This document shows, piece by piece, positions 8,916 through 16,345 of a DNA stretch of 20,056 nucleotides; within the stretch, counting starts at the first letter, position 1, and each line of letters opens with the position of its first letter. This stretch comes from Ectocarpus siliculosus (Eukaryota > Sar > Phaeophyceae > Ectocarpales > Ectocarpaceae), in contig FN649727.1 of NCBI GenBank assembly GCA_000310025.1, forward strand, positions 335,508 to 355,563, written 5' to 3'. The notes under the pieces were generated by a model. The model had not been told where the DNA came from and did no database searches. It worked only from the letters and a program-made list of their open reading frames with translations. A program made the translations under genes and the position numbers.

Positions 8916-10509
8916 CTGCAGTGCAAGTTCCAGATCCGTCACAGCAGAGTAGCCATCATCGCAACAACGATCCACGGGGGAAGGGGAGAAGAAGGTTCAG
9001 ACTTCTAACCCTGCTTCGTTAAATGACCACGGCTGGGTTTGGCAAAAAACATCACGCTCAACGTAGCGAGAGTCGAGATGCGGTACTCAACCCTAAACTG
9101 ATCTATCCCAATGCGTCGCACGGGTACAGCACACGCCACTTCATGGCTCGAGCCTATCGAACACTTGGTGAATATAGCAGTCACGTGCGTACCATGTCGG
9201 CCGTGAGCTTCTCTAGCTCCTCTCCCAGGTTGTCCGAGGCCTCCTTGCTCAGCCGTCGATCAGCCTCCCGCTCCTTTCTCCCCTCTTCGTCCTCCCCTTC
9301 TTCCTCCTCATCACCGCTCGTTGCGGTAGCTTGAAATACACGTCCCAGCAGGTGCTCGAGCACCCCTTCAACCACCCTCGCCGCCTCCTCTTCCTGCCCC
9401 CCTCCTCCCCTTTCTTCCGCGAGCACCGCCTGGGACAGCAGCCCGTACGCCTCCTGCAGGGAGGCCTCGAGGACGGCGTGCTTCTCGATGACGCGGGTGA
9501 CGCTCTCGCTGGCGGCGACGAGCCGCTCGAGCTGACCCTCCAGCGCCCTCTTCGCGCCCACCTCCTGCCGGTACCGCTGCCTCCAGTCCCCCAGGTCTGC
9601 CGTCGTCCTCCTATGCAACCCCTGCATCTCGCTCCGGAGGGAAGCCACCGTAGACGCGTGCTCCTTCTCCCGCCGCGCCGACTCCTCCGCCAGCAGATCG
9701 CGCTCCGCCACCAGCTCCACGCACCGTCTCCCCGAGGAAGCCGCTTGCGTCTCGAGCTCGCCGATGCGGGCCTCGAGGGCTTCTTTGTCGAGGTCCCACT
9801 GGGCCTGCGCTCCAGCCTTCGACGCTGCTGCTGCTGCGTCGAGCTCTTCCCGCAAGCGGTCGGCCTTCTGGCGCAGCGCGTCGTCCCGTTGCGTGGCGGC
9901 TGCGAGGTCGGCCTTCATGGCGGAGACGGCCGCGTCGCGCTTGGCCAGGCGCGTCTGGAGCGAGCCCCGCTCCTCTCGCAGGAGCTCGTTGTTGGTCTCG
10001 AGGTTCTCGACCGTGGCTCTGAGCTGCTCCACGATGCCGCTGCCGCTATCGCCGCTGCTGTCGAGCTTCTGGGTGCGTAGCAGCTCTAGCTCCTTGTTGG
10101 CCTCCTCATGGCTCTGGAGCAGCGCTGTATATCGCTGCTTGGTGTTGGCCTTGCTGGCCTTGAGTTGCTCAACCATCTCGTTCCGCTCGTCCAGTGCTCG
10201 TCGGGCTTGACGGGCCTCTTCCTTCAACCTGGCCAATTCCGACTCTGCACGCGAGAGGTCGGTGGCGAGTTGCGAAGCTTCCTGCCCGGCCACCGACGTG
10301 CGAGTGCTCGCTTCCCCTTGTTGCTGGAAGACTTTGAAGCCAACACCTGCTGCTGCTGCTGATGAGGTACCTCGTATTGCCGAGCCAAGCTTGCGTCTCC
10401 TGTCCGGCGTTCGAGCTGGCGTGTTGACGACATTTTCCTTGTCCAGCTGTTGGAGAACGCCTGGCGAGAACAGTCCTCCTCCGCTTCCTGCGTCTCGTGC
10501 CCCTGGCAT
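4848..10509 (-). CDS. Nine-exon coiled-coil protein with N-terminal KEN box and CDK sites (737 aa)
   Basis: The exact family is not recognised. The nine exons on the - strand are 10509-9193, 8915-8850, 8248-7961, 7423-7346, 7065-6986, 6644-6542, 6001-5900, 5340-5224 and 4910-4848. They total 2214 nt and give 737 aa plus TGA, with every junction phase compatible. The start ATG (10507-10509) follows an in-frame TAG eight codons upstream. Residues 1-75 are Gly/Pro/Thr-rich and disordered. They contain KEN at 24-26, TPAR at 30-33 and TPDR at 34-37, followed by RRRK. From about residue 77 to the end the protein is almost continuous heptad-like Glu/Leu/Ala/Arg sequence, i.e. long coiled coil, broken by an acidic patch ([10 protein letters not shown], about residues 400-410). 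No motor, kinase or membrane segment is visible. KEN boxes are APC/C degrons and S/T-P-x-R/K is the CDK consensus. A mitotic, centrosomal or kinetochore scaffold is therefore plausible, but this is inference. Confidence 0.8.
6050..6205 (-). repeat. Very long polypyrimidine tract before exon 7 of the coiled-coil gene
   Basis: On the + strand this is GA-rich, with (GA)n at about 6146-6170 and GAAA/GGAAA units to about 6200. On the transcribed strand it is about 150 nt of almost pure C/T ending roughly 50 nt before the acceptor at 6002-6003. It presumably serves, in exaggerated form, as a polypyrimidine tract. Confidence 0.7.
6421..6467. repeat. CAG/CAA trinucleotide repeat in intron
   Basis: This is a short array of CAGCAA, CAGCAG and CAACAAC triplets within the intron between exons 6 and 7 of the coiled-coil gene. 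On the sense (-) strand it reads GTT/GCT. It is non-coding by position. Confidence 0.75.
6927..6980 (-). repeat. Direct repeat next to the exon 5 donor
   Basis: Two near-identical copies of GCAAC(A/G)ACACCATGACTTT-AA lie at about 6927-6949 and 6959-6980, about 32 bp apart. The second abuts the splice donor of exon 5 (exon end 6986). They look like a local tandem duplication at the 5' end of the intron. Confidence 0.7.
7695..7915. repeat. Long CAA/CAG/CAC trinucleotide tract in intron
   Basis: This is a 3-bp-period tract of CAA, CAG, CAC and ACA triplets in the intron between exons 3 and 4 of the coiled-coil gene, ending about 45 nt after the exon 3 donor. On the sense strand it is GTT/GCT/GTG, the same sense-strand flavour as the intronic tract at 178-450. 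It opens long Cys- or Val-rich frames that are artefacts. Confidence 0.85.
9193..10509 (-). CDS. Exon 1 of the coiled-coil gene (439 codons)
   Basis: This is the only large exon in the window. It runs from the ATG to ACGGCCGACATG|gtacgc, ending in phase 0. The ORF continues four codons past the donor before TGA, so the last residues of the open frame (VRT) are intronic. Codon third positions are strongly G/C. The antisense strand also stays open for 249 codons (9331-10080), a shadow of GC-rich Leu/Glu/Ala coding. Confidence 0.9.
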
Positions 10510-11137
10510 GACTTCGGCGTGTGCAAGCTAGTGCAATGCAAGAGGCAAGCAAAGAGCACGAGCCCCCAGCTAGCGGCGGGTTTGCTGCCGTTGGTCATTC
10601 TTGACGACGTGAGATACCGCCTTCTGAACCAAAATCGAAAACCTGAAAAAAAAAAAAGAGTAACGGCCGATCATTGAGACCCCGAGGCCAGCTGCGAAAG
10701 GGCAAGCACAAGCACTGTCGAATCAGGCGACTCCTGCCCTGACTTGGTTGCGCGGCTGTTAACCTGGTACATCCCATGTATAAGAAGAACTCTTGGCACC
10801 AAAGAGTTGAGGAGTTGTCGCGTAATTTCACTTTGGATTATAGACTACATTGTCGGCGCAGTTTAAATTTTGAATTTGGTCGGTGGGTCGGGCCCTCCGT
10901 TCTTCTTACTCTCACCGCCATTGCTGTCGGGTTTGCCCTTGTGCGCTTGTGCGCGCGCGCTCAGCAGCTGGAATCTTGATGGGCCTGCGTGTCACCACAA
11001 TACCACGACATATCTTGAGTATGCAACCCTTTAGTCCTGGACGCTCAATAGGGGATGAGACACAGCACTCAGTGCAAAAGTCATCGGTCTTCTACTACAA
11101 TATAGCCTGCGCTGCGTGTGGCCCCTTGTGGTTCACC
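10510..11137. other. Upstream region of the coiled-coil gene; no clear gene
   Basis: This holds the 5' flank of the - strand coiled-coil gene and possibly that of a small + strand gene. A + strand ORF at 10776-10979 (67 aa) has one membrane-like segment (VLLTLTAIAVGFALVRLC). Its codon use is mixed and it has no supporting neighbour, so I do not call it a gene. A short poly-A run lies at about 10645-10656. Confidence 0.4.
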
Positions 11138-11658
11138 ATGCTTATGGGAGGTGGTACGAGATGCCTCTCGTCGGCGTCTGATTGCTGTGCCTCCCAAGCC
11201 GCGTGTCCCCTTGTTGGTAAACGTCTGTGTATAGCCTTGAACTGGAAAAAAATACTGACTTGGCTTCAGTATTGAGTGTCCGCATGCATATCCTACCAAG
11301 TTGCCTTACGTCGGGACTCTGATAAAGTATAATGCCCTCCCAATGAACGGATGCCATTTTTGTCTGGACCTCTAACCTGCAACTAACTTGGTTCTTAGAG
11401 GGATAAACAAATGATTCGGCACGTGTGTTGGTTGGTGTTCGATTTCTAATTATAGGTGTCAAGCACGCCATGATAACGGGCACAGCAGTGCTGCACCGCG
11501 CCGACTTCTCGTACTGGTACTACAACAGTGTCCTGCCCGTCATGACTGGCAAGCAATCATGCGCTCAGTCGCACTTGAAGCTCGGTACCGCGCTGGCGAT
11601 GCAGAACTTCATTTACAGCCGTAACCCAAAGAAGCACACAACCCCGTCGACCGATTAA
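11138..11658 (+). CDS. Candidate small two-exon gene, product unrecognised
   Basis: The supported part is exon 2, 11456-11658. It follows a pyrimidine/T-rich stretch ending ATTATAG, has 66 codons of GC3-biased, ordinary-looking protein (HRADFSYWYYNSVLPVMTGK, then AMQNFIYSRNPKKH) and ends in TAA. It begins in phase 1, so it needs an upstream exon ending with one extra base. One candidate is ATGCTTATGGGAG|gtggta (exon end 11150). Joining them gives MLMGG-VKHAMITG and a total of about 71 aa. The upstream frame is open further back, with a hydrophobic stretch FYYNIACAACGPLWFTM, so the first exon could be longer. Alternatively exon 2 is the last exon of a gene whose start I have missed. The + strand here is locally G/T-rich, as in sense introns elsewhere in the window. 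I infer no function. Confidence 0.42.
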
Positions 11659-12264
11659 CACGCCGGACAAGATCTTCAACATGCTTCCCCAGAATGTAGG
11701 AGTTCCAAGCACCGAACGTTCTAGAACGTTGCGACGATGGTCGACAGAGCCTCAAAGTTGCCCCAAGCATACCCGAACACATCAGACACGATCTCTCGCT
11801 TGCATTGAATTGGTTTTGATAATCCGAGACGCGCTGTAGTCGCACGCCATCGCGACAGGTGGCGCATCGATCCTGAAAAAATGGTAACTCGACATCGAGC
11901 ATTGAATCCATATATGCTCGGCTCGCGAAACGTAGCATGCACTCGACTTGGGCTATACAAATGGGGGGGGATAGGAACAAGGTCATGCTTATCTAGAGGT
12001 TCACCAACAACTCACTCAATGTGTTCACAGAATGGTGAAGAACCGCCCCCCAAAACGTCAACAGAAACACGATGACCTGAGAAGGCTAAATGTTCATCAA
12101 AGCATTCTCGTATGCCGCGGCTTGTCGGCACCACGGTAAGCCATCAAAACGTTACCGGGTATGAGTGGGCCATGCACTAGGCAAACGATAACATTCCGTC
12201 GTCCACACCACCCGAAAATTACGCCACCGACAACAAACATCCAACACATTTTCCCCACAGCGCA
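11659..12264 (-). other. 3' flank of NMD3; no CDS seen
   Basis: The interval is A/C-rich on the + strand, consistent with NMD3 3' UTR on the - strand. No ORF with splice-site support or protein-like composition is visible. It contains the heat-shock-element-like palindrome at 11713-11732. Confidence 0.5.
11713..11732. promoter_or_regulatory. Heat-shock-element-like palindrome
   Basis: The core AACGTTCTAGAACGTT (11715-11730) is a perfect 16-bp palindrome. Read as 5-bp units, cGAAc-gTTCt-aGAAc-gTTg gives three perfect alternating nGAAn/nTTCn units plus a partial fourth, the established HSF-binding layout. It lies about 55 bp past the small + strand gene and 1.2 kb upstream of the coiled-coil gene start, so its target is unclear. 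It may be chance. Confidence 0.35.
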
Positions 12265-15200
12265 TTACAGTTCCGGGTCGTCGTCCAACAACAATTCCGC
12301 ATTCGGTGCCGGAGCCGCCCCCGCCTCGAAGATGCTAGCGCTAGCGGCACCCAGGTCCTCCTCGCCGTCCGGCCCGGCGTTTGCGTTGTCAAGCGTCATC
12401 GCGTCCAGCAGCTCATCCAACCGCACCTCCTCCTCATCCATCTCTTCGACGTCCTCCATCGCCCCGTCCCCATCAGCTGCCGCCGGCTTGGCAGCGAGGC
12501 CTTGCTTGTAAAGGTTGACCTGCCGCCGCATGTCCTTGTCGCTCTCGAGCTGCTGCAGGAAGCGCTCGTAGTCCTTCTCCGCGGCCGCCTCGTCCCTCTT
12601 CTCGCTGACCCCGCCCCCTCCCCCGCCGTCGCCTCCGTCCTTCTCCAACTCCCCGAGCTTCCAATGCCGGTCCGCCTTCCCACCCCCCTCCCTGTCATGC
12701 CGAGGGTACACCTTTCGCACGAGAACGACGTCCGGCAGGCGTCCCTTAAGGTCCCCCGTTGCCTCCCCCTCCGGGAGGTTGGCGGAAGAAACGTCGTACG
12801 CTAGCACCGTGTCGCCCGCCCTCAAGATGTGCCCCAGGTGCGAGACGGCGGTGACGCGGTCGTCATTTCGCCCGAGGTCGCACTCTCGGGCCAACTCCAC
12901 CTCTGCCACGCGGGCCTTGCGGATACGGTGTCCCCGGCGGGGTGCCGAGGGCCGCGCTTTCTCCGGAAGGGGCTCCGTGCCGAGAACCACGTACGGGACC
13001 AAGCGGGTGCTGCTCAGTAGCGACGGGAACTCGTACCGCCAGTACTGAACAAGGAAGTTAAAACGGAATGGGTCCGAGAGGGGCGGAGTAGGTGTTCAGT
13101 GCTCGGTGTCAGCGTAGCCGACGGAGTTGTTGGCATAGCAGTCAGGCACTTGTGATAGGGTGTACCAGCAAGAGCCTTCCATCTATTGTTTGCAAACCAT
13201 CCGCCAACGCTGAACCTGCTACATAGACTGCTACAACAATACAACGCCATGTTTCGCTTGGCGAATGCACAGGGGACCGTGTTAATAAAGCTGATATGAC
13301 TAATCTGTGCAGCAAGGCAGCAGTAGCAACGAAGAGTCACAGTAGACGGCCAATAGCTCTTTGCGCACCGGCAGGAAGCTATTCACTAGCTGTTGTGATA
13401 ACGTGAATCACTACCACTACCAACATAATAACGGCGTCGCCCCGATCCCCGTCAATTTCCCTATCGCGTGGGCATGTACCTCGCGACCCCAAGCGTGTTC
13501 ATCAACAGCAGCAGCAGGAGCAGCACTTGTGGCCATCTACAAACGAGAAAAACAAAACCCAGTATCGATTGCTGCTGCTGCTGCTAGGAGTGTCGTGTAG
13601 TTTATTCTGCACGTCAGAGTTTACACGTTGAGGACGTATATGTTGTGATCGAATCAGCAGGAGTTTTCGGTATTTTTCCTACTCTTTCTCCACCTTGTTC
13701 CTGCGGTGCGTGCCTATATCGAGAAGGATTTAGTCATACCTTTCCCTCGCCGGCCGTGAAGTCGAATGTGAGTTGCGTACGCACGAACAAATCACTTTCC
13801 ACAATACTTGGGAACATTGCCAAAGAAAACAACCAGGTCGCGTGACTGCCCACCATGCCAGCACCCACGGTTCCAACGCCAGAAGGTGGCGAGAACATAA
13901 ACGGAACCCCTCAAGACACCGTTGGGTCACTAACGTGTCACCTTCTCTTCCGTAACGTCGGCCGTTTGCGCGGTCAAGGGATCGACGAATTGCACCGCGC
14001 TCGTTATCCTCTGCGCGACCGCCAGCCGCGAGATGTTGCCGAGGGATTCTGCCAAGCGCTTCGGCAGCAGAACCAGGTCGTCCTTGCACACTGGCACCAA
14101 GGTCACAAGGTAGGTGTAGTGGAAGTTGAAGATGTTGGAGTGGTTGTCCGCCGATACCAGCTTCTTACTGTGCTTCACCTGTTGGTGTGGTGTTGGCGAG
14201 AGATCCACAGGCAGGTGTGAGTGTGTTAATGTCGTGCCGATTACTTGTGGACACGCATATAGGTGGGTTGGCGGGGCAACACGGGCTCCTTGGCGTTGAT
14301 GCCCCCATCGTCAAGGTCCCCTGGGCTCGATAAGAGGCTAGCCCGCGGTATCAAACACTCACCTAGGGCCAAAACATCGAAGGATGAAAGCCCCATCGTG
14401 GAGGTACGGCAGGTCGCGTAGCTACCAACAACGCCGTGTCTGCACAAAATGGCTCTCTGGACGCCATCACACGAACATGGTACGCTACAGGCTACGTGTG
14501 AAACCACCAACAGACAGCAGACAAGTTGACACCATGCCGCGGGCTGCCTTGGGAGTGCAAACGAAACAGAACTTTCCACGCGATCGACTCGCCTTTGTCG
14601 GGACCACCCCTTCCAAAAAATCAACGAAGCGCGCAGAGTGGCTCTTCTCAGTAAAGTAGAAGTCCATGCCGTCTTTGAACGTCTGCATTCACCAGAGAGC
14701 GCAACGGGAAATGAAAAGGAACGTGTGGTCAAGCTACAACAGTGGATAAAAGGCGGCGGTGAGAGGCGTGGGGGAGACGGCAATCAATCTTGGCTGGCAA
14801 CGCAGTTCCACTCGCGATGTAGACAGTAATGCTGTCCATATAGCGCGCCGATGAACACGACCAACACAGCAGCAATACACAAAGTGGAAGTATGGCTATG
14901 TTGTGGAGAAGCGCTGTCGATGCTGCGAGCCAAGAGTTACGGTCAGGCCCAAAGGCTAACGAAACACACATGCGTCGGCGCAATGCGACCCGGTGGAGTG
15001 CAGATGCAACCTTCCAAGCGGTGTAACTATAATAGTGCTGCTTGGTGATGGACCAGACCGATCACAGCAGTACTGCAAACATGCCACCTACAACATCCGC
15101 ACCTGAATGTTGGTGCACTGGCTGTGCGCGTTGTGCTTGAGGATGAGCTGCTCCAGGTAGAAGAAGGTCCTCTTGTGGTCCACCCTCTGCCGGACCTGTA

Positions 15201-15987
15201 CCACCGCCGTCCAGGTGTTGTCCGTGAACGCGGCCGCACAGGTATCGCACTGCTGGTTCCGCACCACGAACGTCACCACCATCGCCTGCTGCAGCACCGC
15301 ACCGTTGCCGACTTCCTTCTGCACCGTGAGCTTGACCTTGAGCCGTCGGCTGTGAGGCTCTGTCCAGATCCAGGAGGCGTCGACCAGCTTGACCTTCTTC
15401 AAGCCACTGATCTGGACCATTGCGAGCGGGGGCGTGTGGGGGGAAAAGGGGGTTTAGTCAAGGCGCCCCCTGTTACGGCTTTTACCCAAAGCGAAAAGCT
15501 CAAGGTGAACGAGCAGGGTGAAGTATTTGGTCTGTACACGTAAGCGTAGACGACCACAGTCTGTGGGACCAACAGCAGGAGCAACTTGGTCCCCGACCCC
15601 AAACGCTTTGAGAATAGGGATTAGCAAAGTTAAGCAATGGTCCCGCCATGTACCGACACAGAGAAGCGCTATAACTACCAGAACGCACACGTTGCCATGT
15701 CTCACCTTTCGCAAGCACACGGCCATGAGCTCCCGAGACTCGAGCTTGCATTCCACCCACCCAGGCCTCAGGTAGCGCTGGCACCCGCGGCACTGGTGCA
15801 TGGTGAGGTTGGTGGCAATGCCCTCCGTGATATCAACCTGTGTCCTGATGCACAGGACACACATCGACGTCGGGTTAGGCGGGATGGGAAGAGAGCACAT
15901 GCAGCACAGGATTGTGGGCATTTGCTTCTCCGGCTCCGGCGGAGGCGGGGCGGCGAGCCCATCGGTGGGAGGTGCAACAACCTCCAT
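12265..15987 (-). CDS. NMD3: 60S ribosomal export protein NMD3 (five exons, 565 aa)
   Basis: NMD3 is the adaptor that binds the nascent 60S subunit and recruits the Crm1/XPO1 exporter for nuclear export. The exons on the - strand are 15987-15706, 15411-15103, 14682-14593, 14178-13942 and 13044-12265. They total 1698 nt, all in phase 0. Exon 1 gives a 27-residue extension, then the zinc-binding N-domain: CCMC, PIPPNPTSMCVLC, RTQVDITEGI, HQCRGC and ESRELMAVCLRK. Exon 2 has KVKLVDASWIWTEPHS, RLKVKLTVQKEV and the CDTC pair, ending FFYLEQLILKH. Exon 3 is DGMDFYFTEKSHS. Exon 4 has VPVCKDDLVLLPKRLAESLG and RITSAVQFVDP. Exon 5 has LPDVVLVRKVYPRHDR and RHWKLGELEK, then an acidic tail rich in Asp/Glu and Leu suited to shuttling signals. 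Human NMD3 is 503 aa; the extra length is mainly the N-terminal extension and low-complexity inserts in the C-terminal part. Intron 3 appears to use a GC donor. The gene is head to head with RACK1. Confidence 0.96.
13045..13941 (-). other. Intron 4 of NMD3 (897 nt)
   Basis: This is the longest NMD3 intron, from GAAGAG-AAG|gtgaca to CTTGTTCAG. It contains a few short GCT/CAG triplet runs (13503-13520 and 13570-13584). I see no nested gene, RNA gene or mobile element. Confidence 0.75.
14179..14592 (-). other. GC-AG intron 3 of NMD3
   Basis: Exon 3 ends GTGGTCCCGACAAAG, followed on the - strand by gcgagt, and the intron ends CCAACAG before GTGAAGCAC. Splicing here gives VVPTK-VKHSKKLVSADNHS, which matches the length of the corresponding human NMD3 segment with no gap as I recall that protein. 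GT donors further in (GGCATG|gtgtca, exon end 14533, or TTC|gtttgc) are also in frame but would insert about 10-20 residues in a conserved region. AAG|GCGAGT resembles the known strong context of GC donors. Confidence 0.65.
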
Positions 15988-16006
15988 GACGGATATATTT
16001 GGTTGA

Positions 16007-16014
16007 TTTCCCGC
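16007..16014. promoter_or_regulatory. E2F-consensus site TTTCCCGC
   Basis: The eight bases fit TTTSSCGC exactly and lie 20 bp upstream of the NMD3 start codon. E2F/DP factors are widespread in algae. The motif is short, and binding is not shown by sequence alone. Confidence 0.3.
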
Positions 16015-16198
16015 CCCTTTTTTGCCGAATCCTTCTGCTTCTATCGAACAGCGAAAACGACACTATACGCTACACTAGCAGGGCTCTGGGTTAGTGTCGA
16101 GGCCGGGAGTAGAGGGTAGGGGGTCGGACGGGGAGAGAGCGAGCAGTGCTCCCTTGATTTGGGTGGGTGTGGCCAGTGCGCCAGTGCGGCGGAATTAC

Positions 16199-16223
16199 TA
16201 GAGGCCCCGTGATATGGCCTCTA
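16199..16223. repeat. Perfect 8-bp inverted repeat in the NMD3-RACK1 spacer
   Basis: TAGAGGCC, a 9-nt spacer and GGCCTCTA form a perfect hairpin. It lies 123 bp upstream of the RACK1 start codon, either in the promoter or in the RACK1 5' UTR. Confidence 0.7.
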
Positions 16224-16345
16224 AACACCCCCCCTCAATTTCGCCCCGGTGGCCCAGGCTGGCAAAGCAAAGGGTGGCCACACAAGCCTCACGCACCCTC
16301 CTCTGCACGCCCAACTCCCCCCCGTGTCTACTCCACTCTGCAAAT

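Larger units (their letters stand above)
15988..16345. promoter_or_regulatory. Shared NMD3-RACK1 divergent promoter region
   Basis: Only 358 bp separate the two start codons, so the core promoters and both 5' UTRs lie here. Visible elements are TTTCCCGC (16007-16014), matching the E2F consensus TTTSSCGC; an AT-rich GATATATTT (15992-16000) immediately before the NMD3 ATG, probably too close to be a TATA box for it; and a perfect inverted repeat at 16199-16223. The RACK1-proximal 60 nt are C/T-rich (TCCCCCCCGTGTCTACTCC), as is common in leaders of translation-machinery genes. Confidence 0.6.

Noticed and set aside
9331-10080. 249-codon + strand ORF
   Set aside because: It is antisense to exon 1 of the coiled-coil gene. 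Its Leu/Arg/Pro-rich text is the usual shadow of GC-rich Glu/Ala/Leu coding.
10776-10979. 67-aa ORF with one membrane-like segment
   Set aside because: Codon use is mixed, there is no homology I can name, and no donor joins it to the exon at 11456. It is possible but unsupported.
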